Source of the DNA: Arthrinium phaeospermum
Taxonomy: Eukaryota; Ascomycota; Sordariomycetes; Amphisphaeriales; Apiosporaceae
DNA: 64,000 nt
Assembly (NCBI GenBank): GCA_006503535.1
Contig: QYRS01000008.1
Location: 2,046,001-2,110,000 of the forward strand
Reading direction: 5' to 3'
Part shown: positions 24,601 to 36,800 of the stretch, in pieces
Layout of the letters: each line of letters begins with the position of its first letter
How positions within the stretch are numbered: position 1 is the stretch's first letter
Program-made: the position numbers and the translations under genes
Notes under the pieces: model-generated
What the model saw: the letters and a program-made list of their open reading frames with translations, nothing else
Database searches by the model: none
Told to the model about the DNA's origin: nothing

Positions 24601-25086
24601 GTTTGGTCTCCTCCGGGATATCCTGTTTTCGCTCCTTCCCCGGAACTCCGCCGACAATAAAAGTGAAGAGAATGATGAGCTGCCGCGACAGCTCGGTGGA
24701 TATTTTGCTCTTCCATCCATACTTCACTAGTACCCTCAGGCATTTGATGGTGACTTCCGTGAGGCGGACGGGGTAGTCCTGTTGGTTACGCAAAATGTTG
24801 GACAGCGGGAAGAAGACATATTCTGCTATTTTCTCATCCAGGACGGTGGGGTCCTTGGCGACCTGGCGGTCGAGCGTAGAAGATAAATCCTGGGCCACAT
24901 CCAAGAGCTCTTTAGCAGTCGCTCTCTTATCTGCCGAGCGCACGGCGAGGTTGTTGATTTTGATGCATCGTGGTTTGAGCTGTCCTCATGTTTTAGCGGG
25001 CTAGAATCTTTGGTTGCCTTGGCGCATACAGCAACACACACCTCTTGGAAGAACTCGGTCCTGCTATCTGATGCGTCGGCAGCCAT
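21620..25086 (-). CDS. TTI1: TEL2-interacting protein 1 (TTT complex)
   Basis: Exons 25086..25042 and 24979..21620 encode 1134 residues, close to the size of known TTI1 proteins. The N-terminus has LDEKIAEYVFFPLSNILRNQ and LTEVTIKCLRVLVKYGW, the typical TTI1 opening. The body is a long solenoid of paired helices of HEAT type, for example PQLREHAVVALNSIATACGY and LRKSLLDLLAIVCPALSPDE. An acidic stretch (GEEGSDDDDEPSQEVEKK) and Ser/Asn-rich loops lie in the C-terminal third. With Tel2 and Tti2, TTI1 brings Hsp90 to newly made PI3K-like kinases (TOR, ATM and ATR homologues, Tra1), so they fold and stay stable. The intron has donor GTGTGT and acceptor CAG. The start at 25086 gives MAADASDSRTEFFQE and is the first ATG in frame. 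Confidence 0.85.
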
Positions 25087-25495
25087 TGAATGAAAATGGC
25101 ATTTTGTATCCGCCCTCTTTTGACTTTCGATGAATTGGGATGCCTTGGACGGAGGGTTGCGTTGCGCCTGAAGTTAAACGAGCCAAGGGAATAGGTACTT
25201 ATTGAGATTGGTCGTTGACAGATGCAACATCAGAAGTGTGCACTCATCCAATAAGAGCCGGGTGCTCAAGGTTCCCCACACAATGGAAGCATCAGCAATC
25301 TGCTCAGAAGCAGGCAGAAGAAGGGGACGACCTCGACTCGCCCAGTCAGTACGTCGATTCTGCCCTGCGAGGTTCTATGTGTTTGGCATGAATTGCCTTT
25401 TTCGAACCTTTTTTTTTGTCAATTTTCTGAGCGAAGTGAGGTTATCATAGCGCCAGCTAGGTATAGACGCCGAAGCCACCAAAGCTACTACTACC
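25087..25495. promoter_or_regulatory. Divergent promoter TTI1 / DUF1749 esterase
   Basis: Only 409 bp separate the two divergent start codons, so the two genes probably share a promoter region. A run of nine T lies near 25411-25419. I see no specific factor sites I would defend. Confidence 0.5.
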
Positions 25496-26567
25496 ATGGC
25501 GTCATATAAGCCCTTCTCCACGATCGTGCATCCCTACCCGACCAAGGCGTCTCCCAATAGAAACGCCTGCGCCTACGAGACCGGGCTCGCGCCCGCCCGT
25601 AATGCGTTTGTCTTCGTCGGGGGACTCAATGACGGCCCGCACACGGTGCCCTACGCCCGGGCCATCGCCCGGGAGCTCGAAAACCACGGCGAGCTGGGCT
25701 ACTCGGTCTTCGAGCCCAAGATAAGGAGCTCCTTTTCCGGGTATAAGTTCTCGTGCTTGGCCAACGATGTGGCCGACATTGCGGAACTGGTCAGGTACTT
25801 GCGGGAACTTGGAAAAGAGAAGATTGTGCTCATGGGCCACTCGACCGGGTGTCAAGTACGTGCTTGCCTGTCTTGTTTGTCACTGTTCGGCCGAATCTCT
25901 TATCAAGTATTAATGGATTATACACAGGGTTTGATGCAATATGCAGCCACTTCCGGCGATCCTGTGGATGGGTATATATTACAGGGCCCATGCTCGGATC
26001 GCGAAGCGTCGATGATAGGAAAGGGCAGCGAGGGAAAGAAGAAGCTTGACGAGGTAGTCCATATCGCGAAGGACATGATCTCGTCCGGGAAGGGGGATCA
26101 CCCCATGTCTTACGACCATTTGTCTGGAGACTACGATAAGCCCATGTCTGCGAGTCGTTTTTACGCCCTCCACGCTGAGGAGTAAGTATTATTCCATGAG
26201 CGCCCTTCCTTCGGCAGCTGCCTACCTAGCTTATGTAGTAGCTAACGATATCAAATTTAGTGGCGACGACAATTATTTCAGCTCAGATATTTCCAAGGAG
26301 GCCGCCAGTAGGTTCTGGAAGAAATTCGAGAAGCCGCTGCTGATCCTGCATTCCGACATGGATCGGTATGTTGACCCTTCGATCGACAAGAAAGCTCAGA
26401 TAGATGGTTGGAAGGCCCTTTGCAATCCAGGAATCGTGAGTAACTTGTCGGGGGTCATCCCTGGAGCAGGCCACAGCGTTCGCCAGCCCGAGGGCGAGAA
26501 GTGGCTGGTGGACACTGTTGTGAAGTTCCTGAAATCAGAGGCATCGTTTCCAAGTAGTAGTCTCTAG
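25496..26567 (+). CDS. DUF1749 alpha/beta-hydrolase, SidJ-like esterase
   Basis: Exons 25496..25855, 25928..26181 and 26261..26567 encode 306 residues. The nucleophile elbow GHSTGCQ spans the first splice junction. The acid is probably an aspartate in LHSDMDRYVDPSID, and the histidine lies in PGAGHSVRQPEGEKW. The N-terminal block FVGGLNDGPHTVPYARAIA and the IRSSFSGYKFSCLANDVADI region mark the DUF1749 family. The best-known member, Aspergillus SidJ, hydrolyses fusarinine-type siderophores inside the cell to release iron. No siderophore synthesis gene lies nearby, so the substrate here is open. No signal peptide is seen, so it is probably cytosolic. The 3' end is only 177 bp from the convergent epoxide hydrolase stop. 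Confidence 0.85.
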
Positions 26568-26744
26568 AAACCAACTTTAAGACCTCGCTTGACTACTATG
26601 CCACCACCTCTCTACGGGAGCCCAATGAAATCTGAATGTAATTTGAAATGGGAGGGTAATGTTTCAATAAAGACCCTTGGGAGATTGCCGGATGTGAGAA
26701 CTACCAGACATGGCAGATGCGACTTTGACAGAGCTACTAAAGGA

Positions 26745-28058
26745 TCATGCACTGTATCCAGTATGCCCCTGAACCACCCCAAACGCACCACCCCCTTTAC
26801 CGAACATGTCCCTAACATCCGTAACGAGCTCATTCGGCCTCTCATATGCCGCGAAATGCCCTCCGCTCTCGTGCTCCCTCTCGAACACCACCTCGCCCTG
26901 TGTCCGCACCCACGTGCTCGGCAGCACCACGAGGTCCTGCGGAAAATGACTAAACCCGAGCTTGACGCCGGGCGAGTAGGCGCGCATGCGCTCGTGCGTC
27001 ATCCCGCCGGCCTCGGTATGCTGCGTCTCGTAGTAGATCCGCACGCTGGCGGCCGGGCCCGCAGTGCTGAACCAGTAGAGGCTCAGCCAGGTGCAGACCT
27101 CCTCGTCGGTCCAGGGGTAGGCGTCCGTCCAGTCGTGCAGCTTCTCGTAGATCCACGCCAGCAGCGCCGTCGGGCTGTCGGCCAGGGCGTACCCCAGAGT
27201 TTGGGGTTTCGTCGACTGTTCGAGGTTGTAGCCCCGGCCCTCTTTGCTGAACCACTCGCTGCGCGCCACGCCTTCGCGCTCCCGCTTCGTGTAGGGCGTC
27301 ACGGCGTGCTGCAGCGCCAGGCGCGGGTTGGTGAGGAAGCTGGGAGGGTCTGCGTTGTCCATGTTGAGGTGCGTGGCTTTGCAGTGTTGGGGGTAGAGGT
27401 GGGCTAGGGCCCGGCTGATGTGTCGTCCCCAGTCACCTGGTTTGCGTGTGAGTGTGTAAGTACATTATCAACCGGTTGTATATATAGAAGACGCTCCGAG
27501 AAACGAGTAGTACTGACCTCCTTGCGTGACATATTCGTTATAGCCGAGTTTCAGCATCAGCTTGTGCAAAGTCTCGGCATACTGCTCCATCCCGAACCCG
27601 CGCTTCTTGGTCCCCTCGGAAAAACCAAAGTTCGGCAGCGACGGCGCCACGACGTGGAAAGCCGGCGTCTCGACCCCGTCGCCGTCGCTCAGCGGCCCCA
27701 GGATCTTGCTGACCTCGAGGAAGTGGCCCGGCCAGCCGTGGATGAAGAGGAGCGGGATGGCCGTCTTGACGGGGCTGGGCCGGTGCACGAAGTGGATGGC
27801 GAGCGGCTCGAACCCGCCGTCGCACTGGACCGGCGCCGTGAACTGGGGCAGCATCTCGTTCAGCACCCGCTCCACCGCCGGCCAGTCGTACCGCTCCTGC
27901 CAGTACCTGGCCAGCCGCTTCACGTCCGCGAGCGGGGCGCCCAGGTCCCAGTCGGCCTCGTCGAGCTCGTCGGGGAACCGGGCGAGGGACAGGCGCTGCT
28001 TCAGGTCGTCGAGGCGGGCGCTGGGCACGGCGATTTTGTAGGGTTTGATATCCGACAT
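26745..28058 (-). CDS. Epoxide hydrolase, EHN/microsomal-type
   Basis: Exons 28058..27518 and 27436..26745 encode 410 residues. The N-terminal EHN domain runs from [20 protein letters not shown] to about residue 110. [11 protein letters not shown] supplies the HGxP oxyanion motif. The nucleophilic aspartate is in GGDWGRHIS, which is split by the intron, and [12 protein letters not shown] carries the histidine of the charge relay. The family opens epoxides with water to give diols, on xenobiotics or lipid epoxides. Unlike mammalian microsomal enzymes, I see no N-terminal membrane anchor, so a soluble form is likely. The intron donor is GTCAGT, less common but consistent in phase. GTG six bases upstream is not a better start than the ATG at 28058. 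Confidence 0.9.
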
Positions 28059-28196
28059 CTTCACTTCGAAGCAAGGCGGCAGCGACCACTTGTGGTGTGT
28101 AAATCACTTTGTAATTGAGTATTCAATAGTAATTCTGATATACAAGACGCAAAAGTATTTGATTCACATATCTCAGAAAAGGGCGGCCGAAACAAT

Positions 28197-28227
<31 letters not shown>

Positions 28228-29932
28228 CATTCTAACGAATGATGCACTCATTGGGCGTAATCTAGCGTAGCTGTATGCAAGGTGTGTCGCCAATGACGTT
28301 CCACAGGGCGCAATTGACAAGACCGAACAGTACCGGCGGGATATCTGATCCCGACAGAGTAGGAGCGCCCATCGCTTGACAACTGCCTGTGTCTTGGCAT
28401 GCGTCTCTGGATTTGATGGTTTGACATTGGGAACATGCAGCTCTTATATACCTTATATATGTGTCCATTCCTACTATCCAGATATCCATACCTTTGGTAA
28501 ACGATGTTATGTTTGCTATGACATCATTCAAGCCGCGGGGTGTTGACATTTGGGCGCAAAACACATCAGGGGCAGGAAGGGGGAGAATCGAGATGGATCG
28601 AGATTACGGAGTAGGCATTGTTGAAAACCTGATCATATTCATTTTTACCGTGTATCATTCTCACGACGAGTTATCAATTCCAAGAGGACAACAATTAAGA
28701 GCCAAACGACATCTGCGTATGTAGTCTGTTGGAGATACCGGGCCTTGTGCTCTTCTCTCCTGGTGCACGGGAGAGCGGACATTTGGCCCAGCTGGGCGGT
28801 CCTCTTTTCCCACTTACTCGCGGGAGATCGCTCTCGAATATCTACATCATAAGCGCATGGAGAGAGACCCCTGATGCTTCTCTTCAAAGCAATCTTCATT
28901 ACCCCTCTCATCAACTTTGAAGGCTCATTGAGATAACCAACCTGGCAGGACTGTAGAGACGCCCAGTTGCTGCGTCAAACCTCAACAGTAAGGGTATGTA
29001 GTTCGCTCGCGCCATTGCATAGGCCCAAAACAACTGCCGAAATGCCGACCGTCCAAGAGTCTATTTAGTAAAGTATTGGTGGCCCAAGAACCTGATGGAA
29101 TGCTCTATTCTAGCCTCTCCAGGAACGAATTCATGCTTCCTGGAACCGCCGCCGAACTTTACCACAGGTTTCGGACCATACGAGGATCGTGTGACATGAT
29201 AGCAGCGTCAGAGAGCTTCTTGGAGTAAACAAAGAGCTGCTGCTCCCCCTTCGTACATGTGTGGTCGTTGAATTGAAACGCTTTCCCGTCACAAAGACCA
29301 ATTGGCGATTTTATGATGTCAACCGACAGGTCAGAATGCTGGGCGTATTATTGTTTGGTATCGAACAGGGGCCAGTAGGGGCATGCTTCTTGACCGTTTG
29401 TTGCGGCTTATTGGTGAAGAGGAGGTGTAGGTGAGGGGGGCTGCTACAGAAGGAATACCGGGGCGGCGCAGAACATTGAAGAGAAAAATAGGCAGCTTCC
29501 GGCAGAGCTCCCCGCCCCGGCAGCACTGGGAAAGGCACTAAAGGCACTAAAAGCTCATGGGCTCGATGGGCTAACAGCTCTGGGCCCCGCCCCACCAGCA
29601 CGAGGTGAAACCTGGTTCGTCGATCCGGACGTGATGTAAACAAAAGACTGCGAGCTAGCTGCCCATCAAATAACCCCCAAGACAACTCAGACCCTGTTGA
29701 CTCCATCACATCGCACTTTTCCCACACCATTCTCTCCCCCTAACCTAGCATTATATGCCCCCTCTGTCTTATCATATTCAATCGTCGCATCGCATGGGCC
29801 ATTGACTGGCAACAAGGTCTCGCGGAGGACATCACGAAATCGGTCATCCCATCCCACAACAACAACTACATACTACTCTTCTAGTATTCACCAAAATACC
29901 TACTACACCGCAACACAACCCACGAATTCACC
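28059..29932. promoter_or_regulatory. Divergent upstream regions, (CA)n(TA)n tract
   Basis: The 1.9-kb spacer between the epoxide hydrolase and the KEN-box protein contains a (CA)n run followed by (TA)n at about 28196-28228. The last 250 bp before 29933 are rich in C and short CA motifs, as is common in fungal 5' leaders. No gene is seen. Confidence 0.45.
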
Positions 29933-32249
29933 ATGGCACGCACCCGTCGCTCTGCGCGACTCGCAAGCGCTTCCTCGGTAAGTTGCTACACATAACTAAC
30001 CCGCCCCTTCACGTACAGTTCACCGTTGCTGCTGCTACCAAGCGGGCATCGTCGCGCGCTTTGACGGGCGTGCGAGCAAGTCGCTGACGCATTGCGCTTT
30101 GATCCAGAATGTCGACCGAGCATCTGCGACGCCTCGACTGGGCTCCGTTGCCGAGGGCGAGGAGGAGACCGTCGTCGAACTCCCGACCAAGAACGTAGAA
30201 ACAATCAAGTCGTCGCCACCCAAGCCTAAGCCCTCGACACCGTCGCGCTCGACTCCCGTCAAGCTGCCCAAGTCGGAGATGCACCCCAGCAAAGTCCACC
30301 AGACCATGGCCCCTCCCTCGTCCGGCCTGCGACACGGCTTTGTCGACATCAACCCCGACCCCAAGGCGGCTGGCGGTGACCGCCAGGCGACCCCCTCCAA
30401 GACACCCATGTCTTCTGGTTTTACCTTCCGTGTTTCCCGCCCCAGCATCGCTGGCGGCGAGCAAGATTCTGGACTTGGCCCTGAAGCCAAGCGCATGATG
30501 GAGGAATTGCGCGAGGAAGCTTCCAAAATCAAGGCCGAGCTTGCTGCGAAGCGTGAGCAAGAGCGCGAGGAGGAGGGCGTCGACGGGCGCAAGTACGCTA
30601 AGGCAAAGGGCAAGGCCAGTCGATACAGCGATGTCCACATGGCCGAGTTCAAGAAGATGGACTCGATTGAAAACCACCACTCGACTTTCCGCTACACGCC
30701 TGGTCGTGCCACCCCGGGTAAGAGTCTCAAGCGCACACAGTCCAAGGCAAATCTCGATGAGTCCTCCGATGCGCCGGCAGTGGCGTCGTCGTCGACACGG
30801 AAAGCACCCGTCTCTGCGAAGCGTGCTCTCCCCAAACCGACTGAAAAGCACCACCAACCCGAGGAGGCGGTCGAAGCCCCAGTTAAGCGGGTCAGACAAC
30901 GAAAGGAGGACGATGCCTCCACCCAGCGACCCATCTCCCGTGATGGCAGTTCCATACCTGTCCCCAAGACCCTCGGCAGCGAGTCGGTTCGCAAAGCGAT
31001 TCCTCGCGCTCAGTCATTCGCCAACCTGCTCACACCGACCAAGGCTTCAGCTGCACGCACTGCTCTGCCAAAGACGCCCACCGTCTCTATGATCAAGTCG
31101 CCCAGTAAAACCGACATCCGATCTTTGGCCAGATCCCCTAGCAAACCGGAGCTGACATCGGCCTTGGCTCGATCACCCAGCAAAGACAGCTTGGCACAAA
31201 CCAACAGCACCAAGGCCCCGGGAGGCCTTACCAAGTCGGTCACAATCAGCACTCTTCCCGTCCCCCAAGCTGCCCCCAAACTGGTCCAGACCCCGGGTCG
31301 ATTTGATAGAGTCAAGTCGATCCTCAAGCGACAGTTCAGCTCTTCCAAACCCAAGAGCAGTCTTCCTCAGCTTGCCGGCGCTGCACCTAAAACCCCTGGC
31401 CGCACTGAGAAGCCCGAACCGGTGGTCCCCATGACCACGCCAGCCCGTCAGTACGACAGACATGTTGAGTTCACTCCGGACACGAAGCAAGCGGCTATGA
31501 CCCAAAACTCGCCATCTCCCGTCAAGTCGGTCCTTCCCCGGCCCAAGTCGGTATCGAAACCTCCCACGGTCCAATTCCCTTCTTTGAATGCCGTGATGAG
31601 CGCCAAGAAGTCCGGCAGTGCTGCTGTGTCGTATCCCGACCTTTCGGCTTACAAGGACGAGGAGAACTCCTCCGAGAATGAGGAGCAAGCAAGCCTGCCC
31701 GAAGCACTCCCAGAGTCTCAACCTGGAACGTTCACATTCCGCAGCGACCACACCATTCGCTTTGGCAGTACGTCGCCCAACGGTTTCGGAGGCTCGCCTG
31801 GTCAATCCACTCTCCGCCAGGTGCGTGCTTCGTTTGCGCCTAGTGCGAGCATGCCAGGCGGTTTCCCCGATGACAGGGAGTCTCCTTCACGTAAGGCGAA
31901 CAAGGAGAACGCGGATCCCGAACTCATCGCTGGCATTCCTCACGGCATGTCCAACAAGAAGCGATCGCGGGCCATGTGGGAGGATGAAGAAATCAAGACG
32001 GGCGTTCCGCACGGTATCTCGAATAAGAAACGACACCGTGCGAGTTCGGATGAGGAGGAAGACGATGAAATCGTCCAGCGTACGACCAAGAAGCTGCGCA
32101 AGAACCCTCCACCGATGGCCCCCAGATTCGCATGCTCCTCGCCCATCAAGAAGCCCTCCGGAACCCTCGGTACGCCCAGTCCGCAGAAGAAGTCGGGCAT
32201 CAGCTTGAGTCGACTGAACATGCTGGCCCGCCCCAAGGTTCGGAAATAG
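29933..32249 (+). CDS. Unrecognised nuclear protein, KEN box and SP/TP-rich
   Basis: Exon 29933..29977 (MARTRRSARLASASS) joins 30108..32249 in phase 0, giving 728 residues. The protein is mostly low-complexity and rich in S, P, K and T. It has a short predicted helical segment, PEAKRMMEELREEASKIKAELAAK, at about residues 140-163. Proline-directed sites are many, including three spaced SPSK motifs (about 345-385). Near the C-terminus are FTFRSDHTIRFG (about 556), ANKENADPE with a KEN degron motif (about 612), two copies of the pattern [IV]PHG[MI]SNKKR (about 625 and 650), and basic runs such as TTKKLRKN. These suggest a nuclear, cell-cycle-controlled protein turned over by APC/C-Cdh1, but that is inference and no family was recognised. 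An alternative splice form is described under findings. Confidence 0.8.
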
Positions 32250-33759
32250 TCTGGCTCGCTCGTTCGTTCTTTCGTTCGTTGATTTTTCGGGACTCTTCTC
32301 ACGACCACTTGATGACTGTTACGAATTTGGTGTCACGGATAATCGGTTGCAATTAGAATGGCCTTAGCGTTGCTTTGCGGCAGACCGAAGATTTGCATGC
32401 GCACTTTCTCCGTGGCACAATCACTACCTACATACTCGAGATCGGAGGCTTCTGCTTCTTTCCTTGGCTGTCATGGCATTTCGTTCACTGCTCCGGCATG
32501 GCTTCTACGTTGGCCTCGGTCAGTCTGGCCAGAAAAAGAAATATGCATAAAGAGGCTGTTGAGACTGCATCATCATCATCACCAGGTGGCTTTCTCACTG
32601 CCTTCACAAGTCTGTATCACGCGCGGAATATGTATGGCATCTCATTGTACTATTAGAGGACCGGTGTTTTTCCCTCTCTCTCTCCTTTTTCTCTCTTTGC
32701 ATTCTCTGTCCGGCTCGGTTTTCGGCTGGCTCTACTGGATTTTGTTTTCTTGTCGTTGTCGGAGTACCATGGATGGCGTTTGCTGCTGCTGCTGCACATA
32801 AGTCTTTTTGGCTTACAGCGGTCCTCGGGGACGGAACCTAGGCTGGCTAGGGTAGATAAAGAAGTTCATAGGAATGGATGAATCTGTTTATTTGTTGAAT
32901 TTGGGTTGTGATCTATCCGGCTCTTTCTAGTCTACACATTGATGTAGTGTTTGTCTTTGGTACTGTTGCAGAGTCGTAGATACAGCGGGTGACTATGGGT
33001 TGGATAGGTAGGCTGGCCACGTCCTCCAACCCTTGCTCTCCTCCATCTCTATCGGTTGCCGTTGGTAGGCGCCGTCATAAACTGCTGTGCCAGTTTGCTT
33101 GGATGTTGATGCTCTTGGGCAAGCTTGCTCGTTTCCGAGTTACTGACTCCCATTCAAGTCTTCTCTTAGCAACTCCAGTATGTGCCCGCCTTCGCGAGTA
33201 CGAAAAATTTGATGGGTGAGCTTAAGGGAGAGAAAAGGGAAAGCTGCATTCGGATCGGGATATCATCTTTATCCTGTCCATCATTGTATCAGTCTTGTGG
33301 CCATCTGGGGCGATTCAACCGAGAGGTCGTCACGTAATTCTTCGAGAGCCAGGTCACACTTAGATTAGTTCAGTTTCGCCAGCCCGCCAGCTCTGTACAT
33401 GTAGGTAGGTGTATGTGTGGCGTCTTCCAACAACTCATCCGCGCCAACGAGCAGCGTTGCGATGCATTGGATTATGTATGCAGTAATTGTCTAGAGAAAG
33501 GGAAGCAAAGTGCGAAATTGTTCATTGCAGCCAGTGGTTCAATTATCTGGAATTTATCTGATTGCTAGCTATTCCGTTTTGTGATGCCGGTTATTCTGTT
33601 GGAATCAACAACCTCGGATCAGAGTTTGGTTGGTTGCGATTACTTCTAGTTATGTGCTTGGTTTTCAAAGGCTATATAGTCCATCATAAACAGACTTCCT
33701 TCAACAAACAGTGGCCATCACAGTGTGCGACGATGGATTAACATCGTCTCATAACTACA
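32250..33759. other. 3' flank of KEN-box gene, no gene seen
   Basis: The stretch holds pyrimidine-rich sequence (CT repeats near 32672-32705) and a short GCTGCTGCTGCTGC run near 32780. Both fit 3' untranslated or spacer DNA. Frames are short and unremarkable. Confidence 0.45.
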
Positions 33760-33852
33760 GCGGACATAGCTCAGTTGGGAGAGCGCCAGACTGAAGTCTC
33801 ACTTCGGTAATCATCAATCTGGAGGTCGTGTGTTCAATCCACACTGGCCGCA
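33760..33852 (+). tRNA. tRNA-Phe (GAA) with 20-nt intron
   Basis: The gene folds as a standard cloverleaf: acceptor GCGGACA/TGGCCGC, D arm GCTC..GAGC, anticodon stem CCAGA/TCTGG with loop CTGAAGA, variable loop AGGTC, and T arm GTGTG-TTCAATC-CACAC, with discriminator A. The intron, 33797-33816, sits one base 3' of the anticodon, the usual place. It contains CTTC, which can pair with GAAG of the anticodon region. One acceptor pair is A5-G68, a mismatch. CCA is not encoded, as expected for a eukaryote. Confidence 0.95.
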
Positions 33853-36800
33853 CTGTTCTTTTTGCACTTATTCACGGATTTTTAGTAGGGTTGGTGCATG
33901 TAGCTCACCATCCCAGGCGGGGGCGGCGCATGGCATGCAGCAATGGCTTGATGAGGGGGGCGTGCTGATGCTTTCCGGAGGCAGGCCGGATCCATAGCAC
34001 GTGTAACGGTCCGCTAGAGCTTTAAGCTTACTTACGTACTTGGATACCTACTCAGCGATAGCCACTTACATCAATGTAGCCTCAGCACTCGAGGCAAATA
34101 TCTATAACCTTGTATCTAGAGATATTTACTTGCTCTTTTTGTCCTTTCTACCTGACTGATGTCACCTGCTCAATCAGGACATGATATGAAACAGTCGATT
34201 CTCATTTTGAATCGGCAACGCTTGCGAGAAATGGCAAGGAGCCCCCCACGCTAAGATGAGGATCAGTGCCATTATCATATCGGCTAACAGCGTCGTCCGT
34301 GAGAAGGCGGTGATCATTGATTGGAGGAACATTTTGATATCTGGAACGAGAACGCATACATGAAGCAGATGCTGGATAGAGCCTCTCGTGGCTGTCGCTT
34401 TCTGTATATTTTCGATATCCGGACAAGACGAAAGCAAGCCAGATGCAAGCGGCCCCCCTGTAGCGTATACGCGCAGGCAGCTATATCTGATAGGTACAAG
34501 TATCCTTGAATATACGACAGACCAGAACGTCATATGTCTTATATGAACAAGCAAACGATTAAGCATTGCAGTCCGAGTATACGAGCCCAGTGCCTGGCGG
34601 TTTGAATACGAGGTCACAGCTGTGCTGGCAATAACCGAAGGCTCCAAGGATGATAGACAGAAACGCATGTGGCTTGCACCGTGACGGCTGATAGAGCCCG
34701 AGTCTGGGTTAGGTAGGTCCTCACTATGGGAAGGCAACCTGGTTAAGTAAGGTATATACTCTCTTTGGGTTATAATATCAACTTGAGCGAGAGGACCAGT
34801 CCAAGACTGTTACACTTGACCAGGTATCAGTATACCTGTTAATGCAGATCAGTTATACATCAGAAGCGGGGTGATGGGTTGTCATCACTGCAGTGCTTGA
34901 TACCGACATAGTGCCTTACTACAACGATGGTGGATCAAGAGGTTGCCTTGGGCATATCTACATAGACAAACATCCACGAGGTGGACCTAGGTCACTATTA
35001 GAATATCGACAGCAGGGTAGGTCACACATGTTAAAACCTCACTTTTGGTTCGCAGGTACCCGTGACTTCAAGGACGATAATCACTCACACTTTTCTTGTC
35101 CGCCAAGGTGGTCAGCAGCTGGCAGCATATGCAGAATCAAAGGCCCGTGAAGGAGGATGACTGGGGCATCTTAACATGGATTTTGACAGTATCTTGGTGA
35201 CAACTACCCATGTTCGTACGTAGTCGTAGTAGTGAGCGCTATTAAAGAGATGTTATCTGTATCCCCCTATTAGTAGCGCTGCCGAAATGGCCTCGGCTCC
35301 TCTACCCTTGGTGGTCTTGGCCACTGTATACCGAGAGCCGGCCAACCCCTGCCCCGGATTGTGACGATATCAGGGGTGGTGTACCGTGCCGCACCGTGGG
35401 GATGCAATGCCTTTCTGTCCATCTGTTCTTTTCCCTCTTGCTTCCGCAGCGCGTAAGTTTGCGATACATGTTTTCTTCTTTCCCCAACGTTGTCTCGGAG
35501 TCGACGCAGGGAAAGCAGCAGCAGCAGCAATACAACGCGAGCAAGGAACAAACAGGGATCAAGCATCCCCCCAAAAAGAAGCAAACAATATGTAAGTAAG
35601 GTTTGCGACTCTTTGCTTCTTGGACAAACGGGCGGGCGGCAGGCAGGTAGGCAAGCAGGCATCGTCACACCACAGCCCGCGGCAACTCGGGAAGCATTTG
35701 CCGGGATGTCGACGCTATTGTTTTCTTTTCTCGTTCGCCTATGTATGTATGGATATTATGCATGTGCGTATCAGAACCTATCACACCAACTGATGGATAC
35801 CGGACCGGGTCAGCCTCGCCTCGGTATGCTTACATACAGAGCTATCAGAATCCAAGCTGCTGCTTTTGCTTGTTTTGTCGTGGTAGGCTAGGCGCCCGGT
35901 AAGCTCTCCCCTCCCCATCCCCATCTCCATCCCCTCTTCGCGATATATCAAACGGCGGCGGGCTTTTTGCTTTTTGCGCGGTTGGTCGGCGATGGTCGGC
36001 GATCACTGATGACTGTCGTCGTAACGAGTTGCTCCTTACTATACAGCTTCAACACCACGGTGAAGGCGGGAAGCAAGTATCAAGTATCATGTACTGCAGC
36101 CCAATCCAGACCTTGAACTCCATCACGATAGTATGTAGTAGTATACACCTTGATCGCGTAAACACCCGAGAGACATTCCCCTCAAAGTGGCGTCGGAAAA
36201 GAAAATTGACGATAGGAGTTTCCCCAGGATACACGAATCAGTACTAGCCGGGCGGGCCCTCTTGCTATGATTTGGAATACACGGCCAACCTGCTTCATGT
36301 GATGATGGAGAATGTAAACTCGCGAGTAGAGGGATGTGGGTGCTGCTGGTGTGCACCACATTCCCCCTCTGATCAATATGATGTATCAATTCCAAACGAT
36401 GGTGTCCTGGCTCACGCCCCCCTGAAAGGCATGTTGGCGGTCGATCGGTCCCTTGGAGATGCTACTGTGCATGCCGACCACCACTACCCATCATCGAGAT
36501 TGGGAACATTCTTGCAGACCACACAAGCAGGTCTAGGTAGAGTGAGACTCGATATACCGTGTATTCAACCAGATGGCTTCGAACAGTTGTTTGTCACATG
36601 GTAAGACTTGATGATGTCTTGTCAACACCCTTTCGTACTGAAGCGTACCTGATGACAGTCCTCAAATCCAAGCGTCGCTGGTGCAGTTTTGCAACGAGCG
36701 ACAGGTAGGTTCATTACGGCAATTGGCATGCAATGCGATTGTAAGACGCCCGCTGTCTGTCAACGTCGTTGCCCTTAACCGCCCATCAGTGTTGACCTCG

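Noticed and set aside
35212..35232. CGTACGTAGTC sequence resembling the inner part of the MITE end
   Set aside because: It is only 11 bases long, with no partner arm or TA-flanked terminus nearby.
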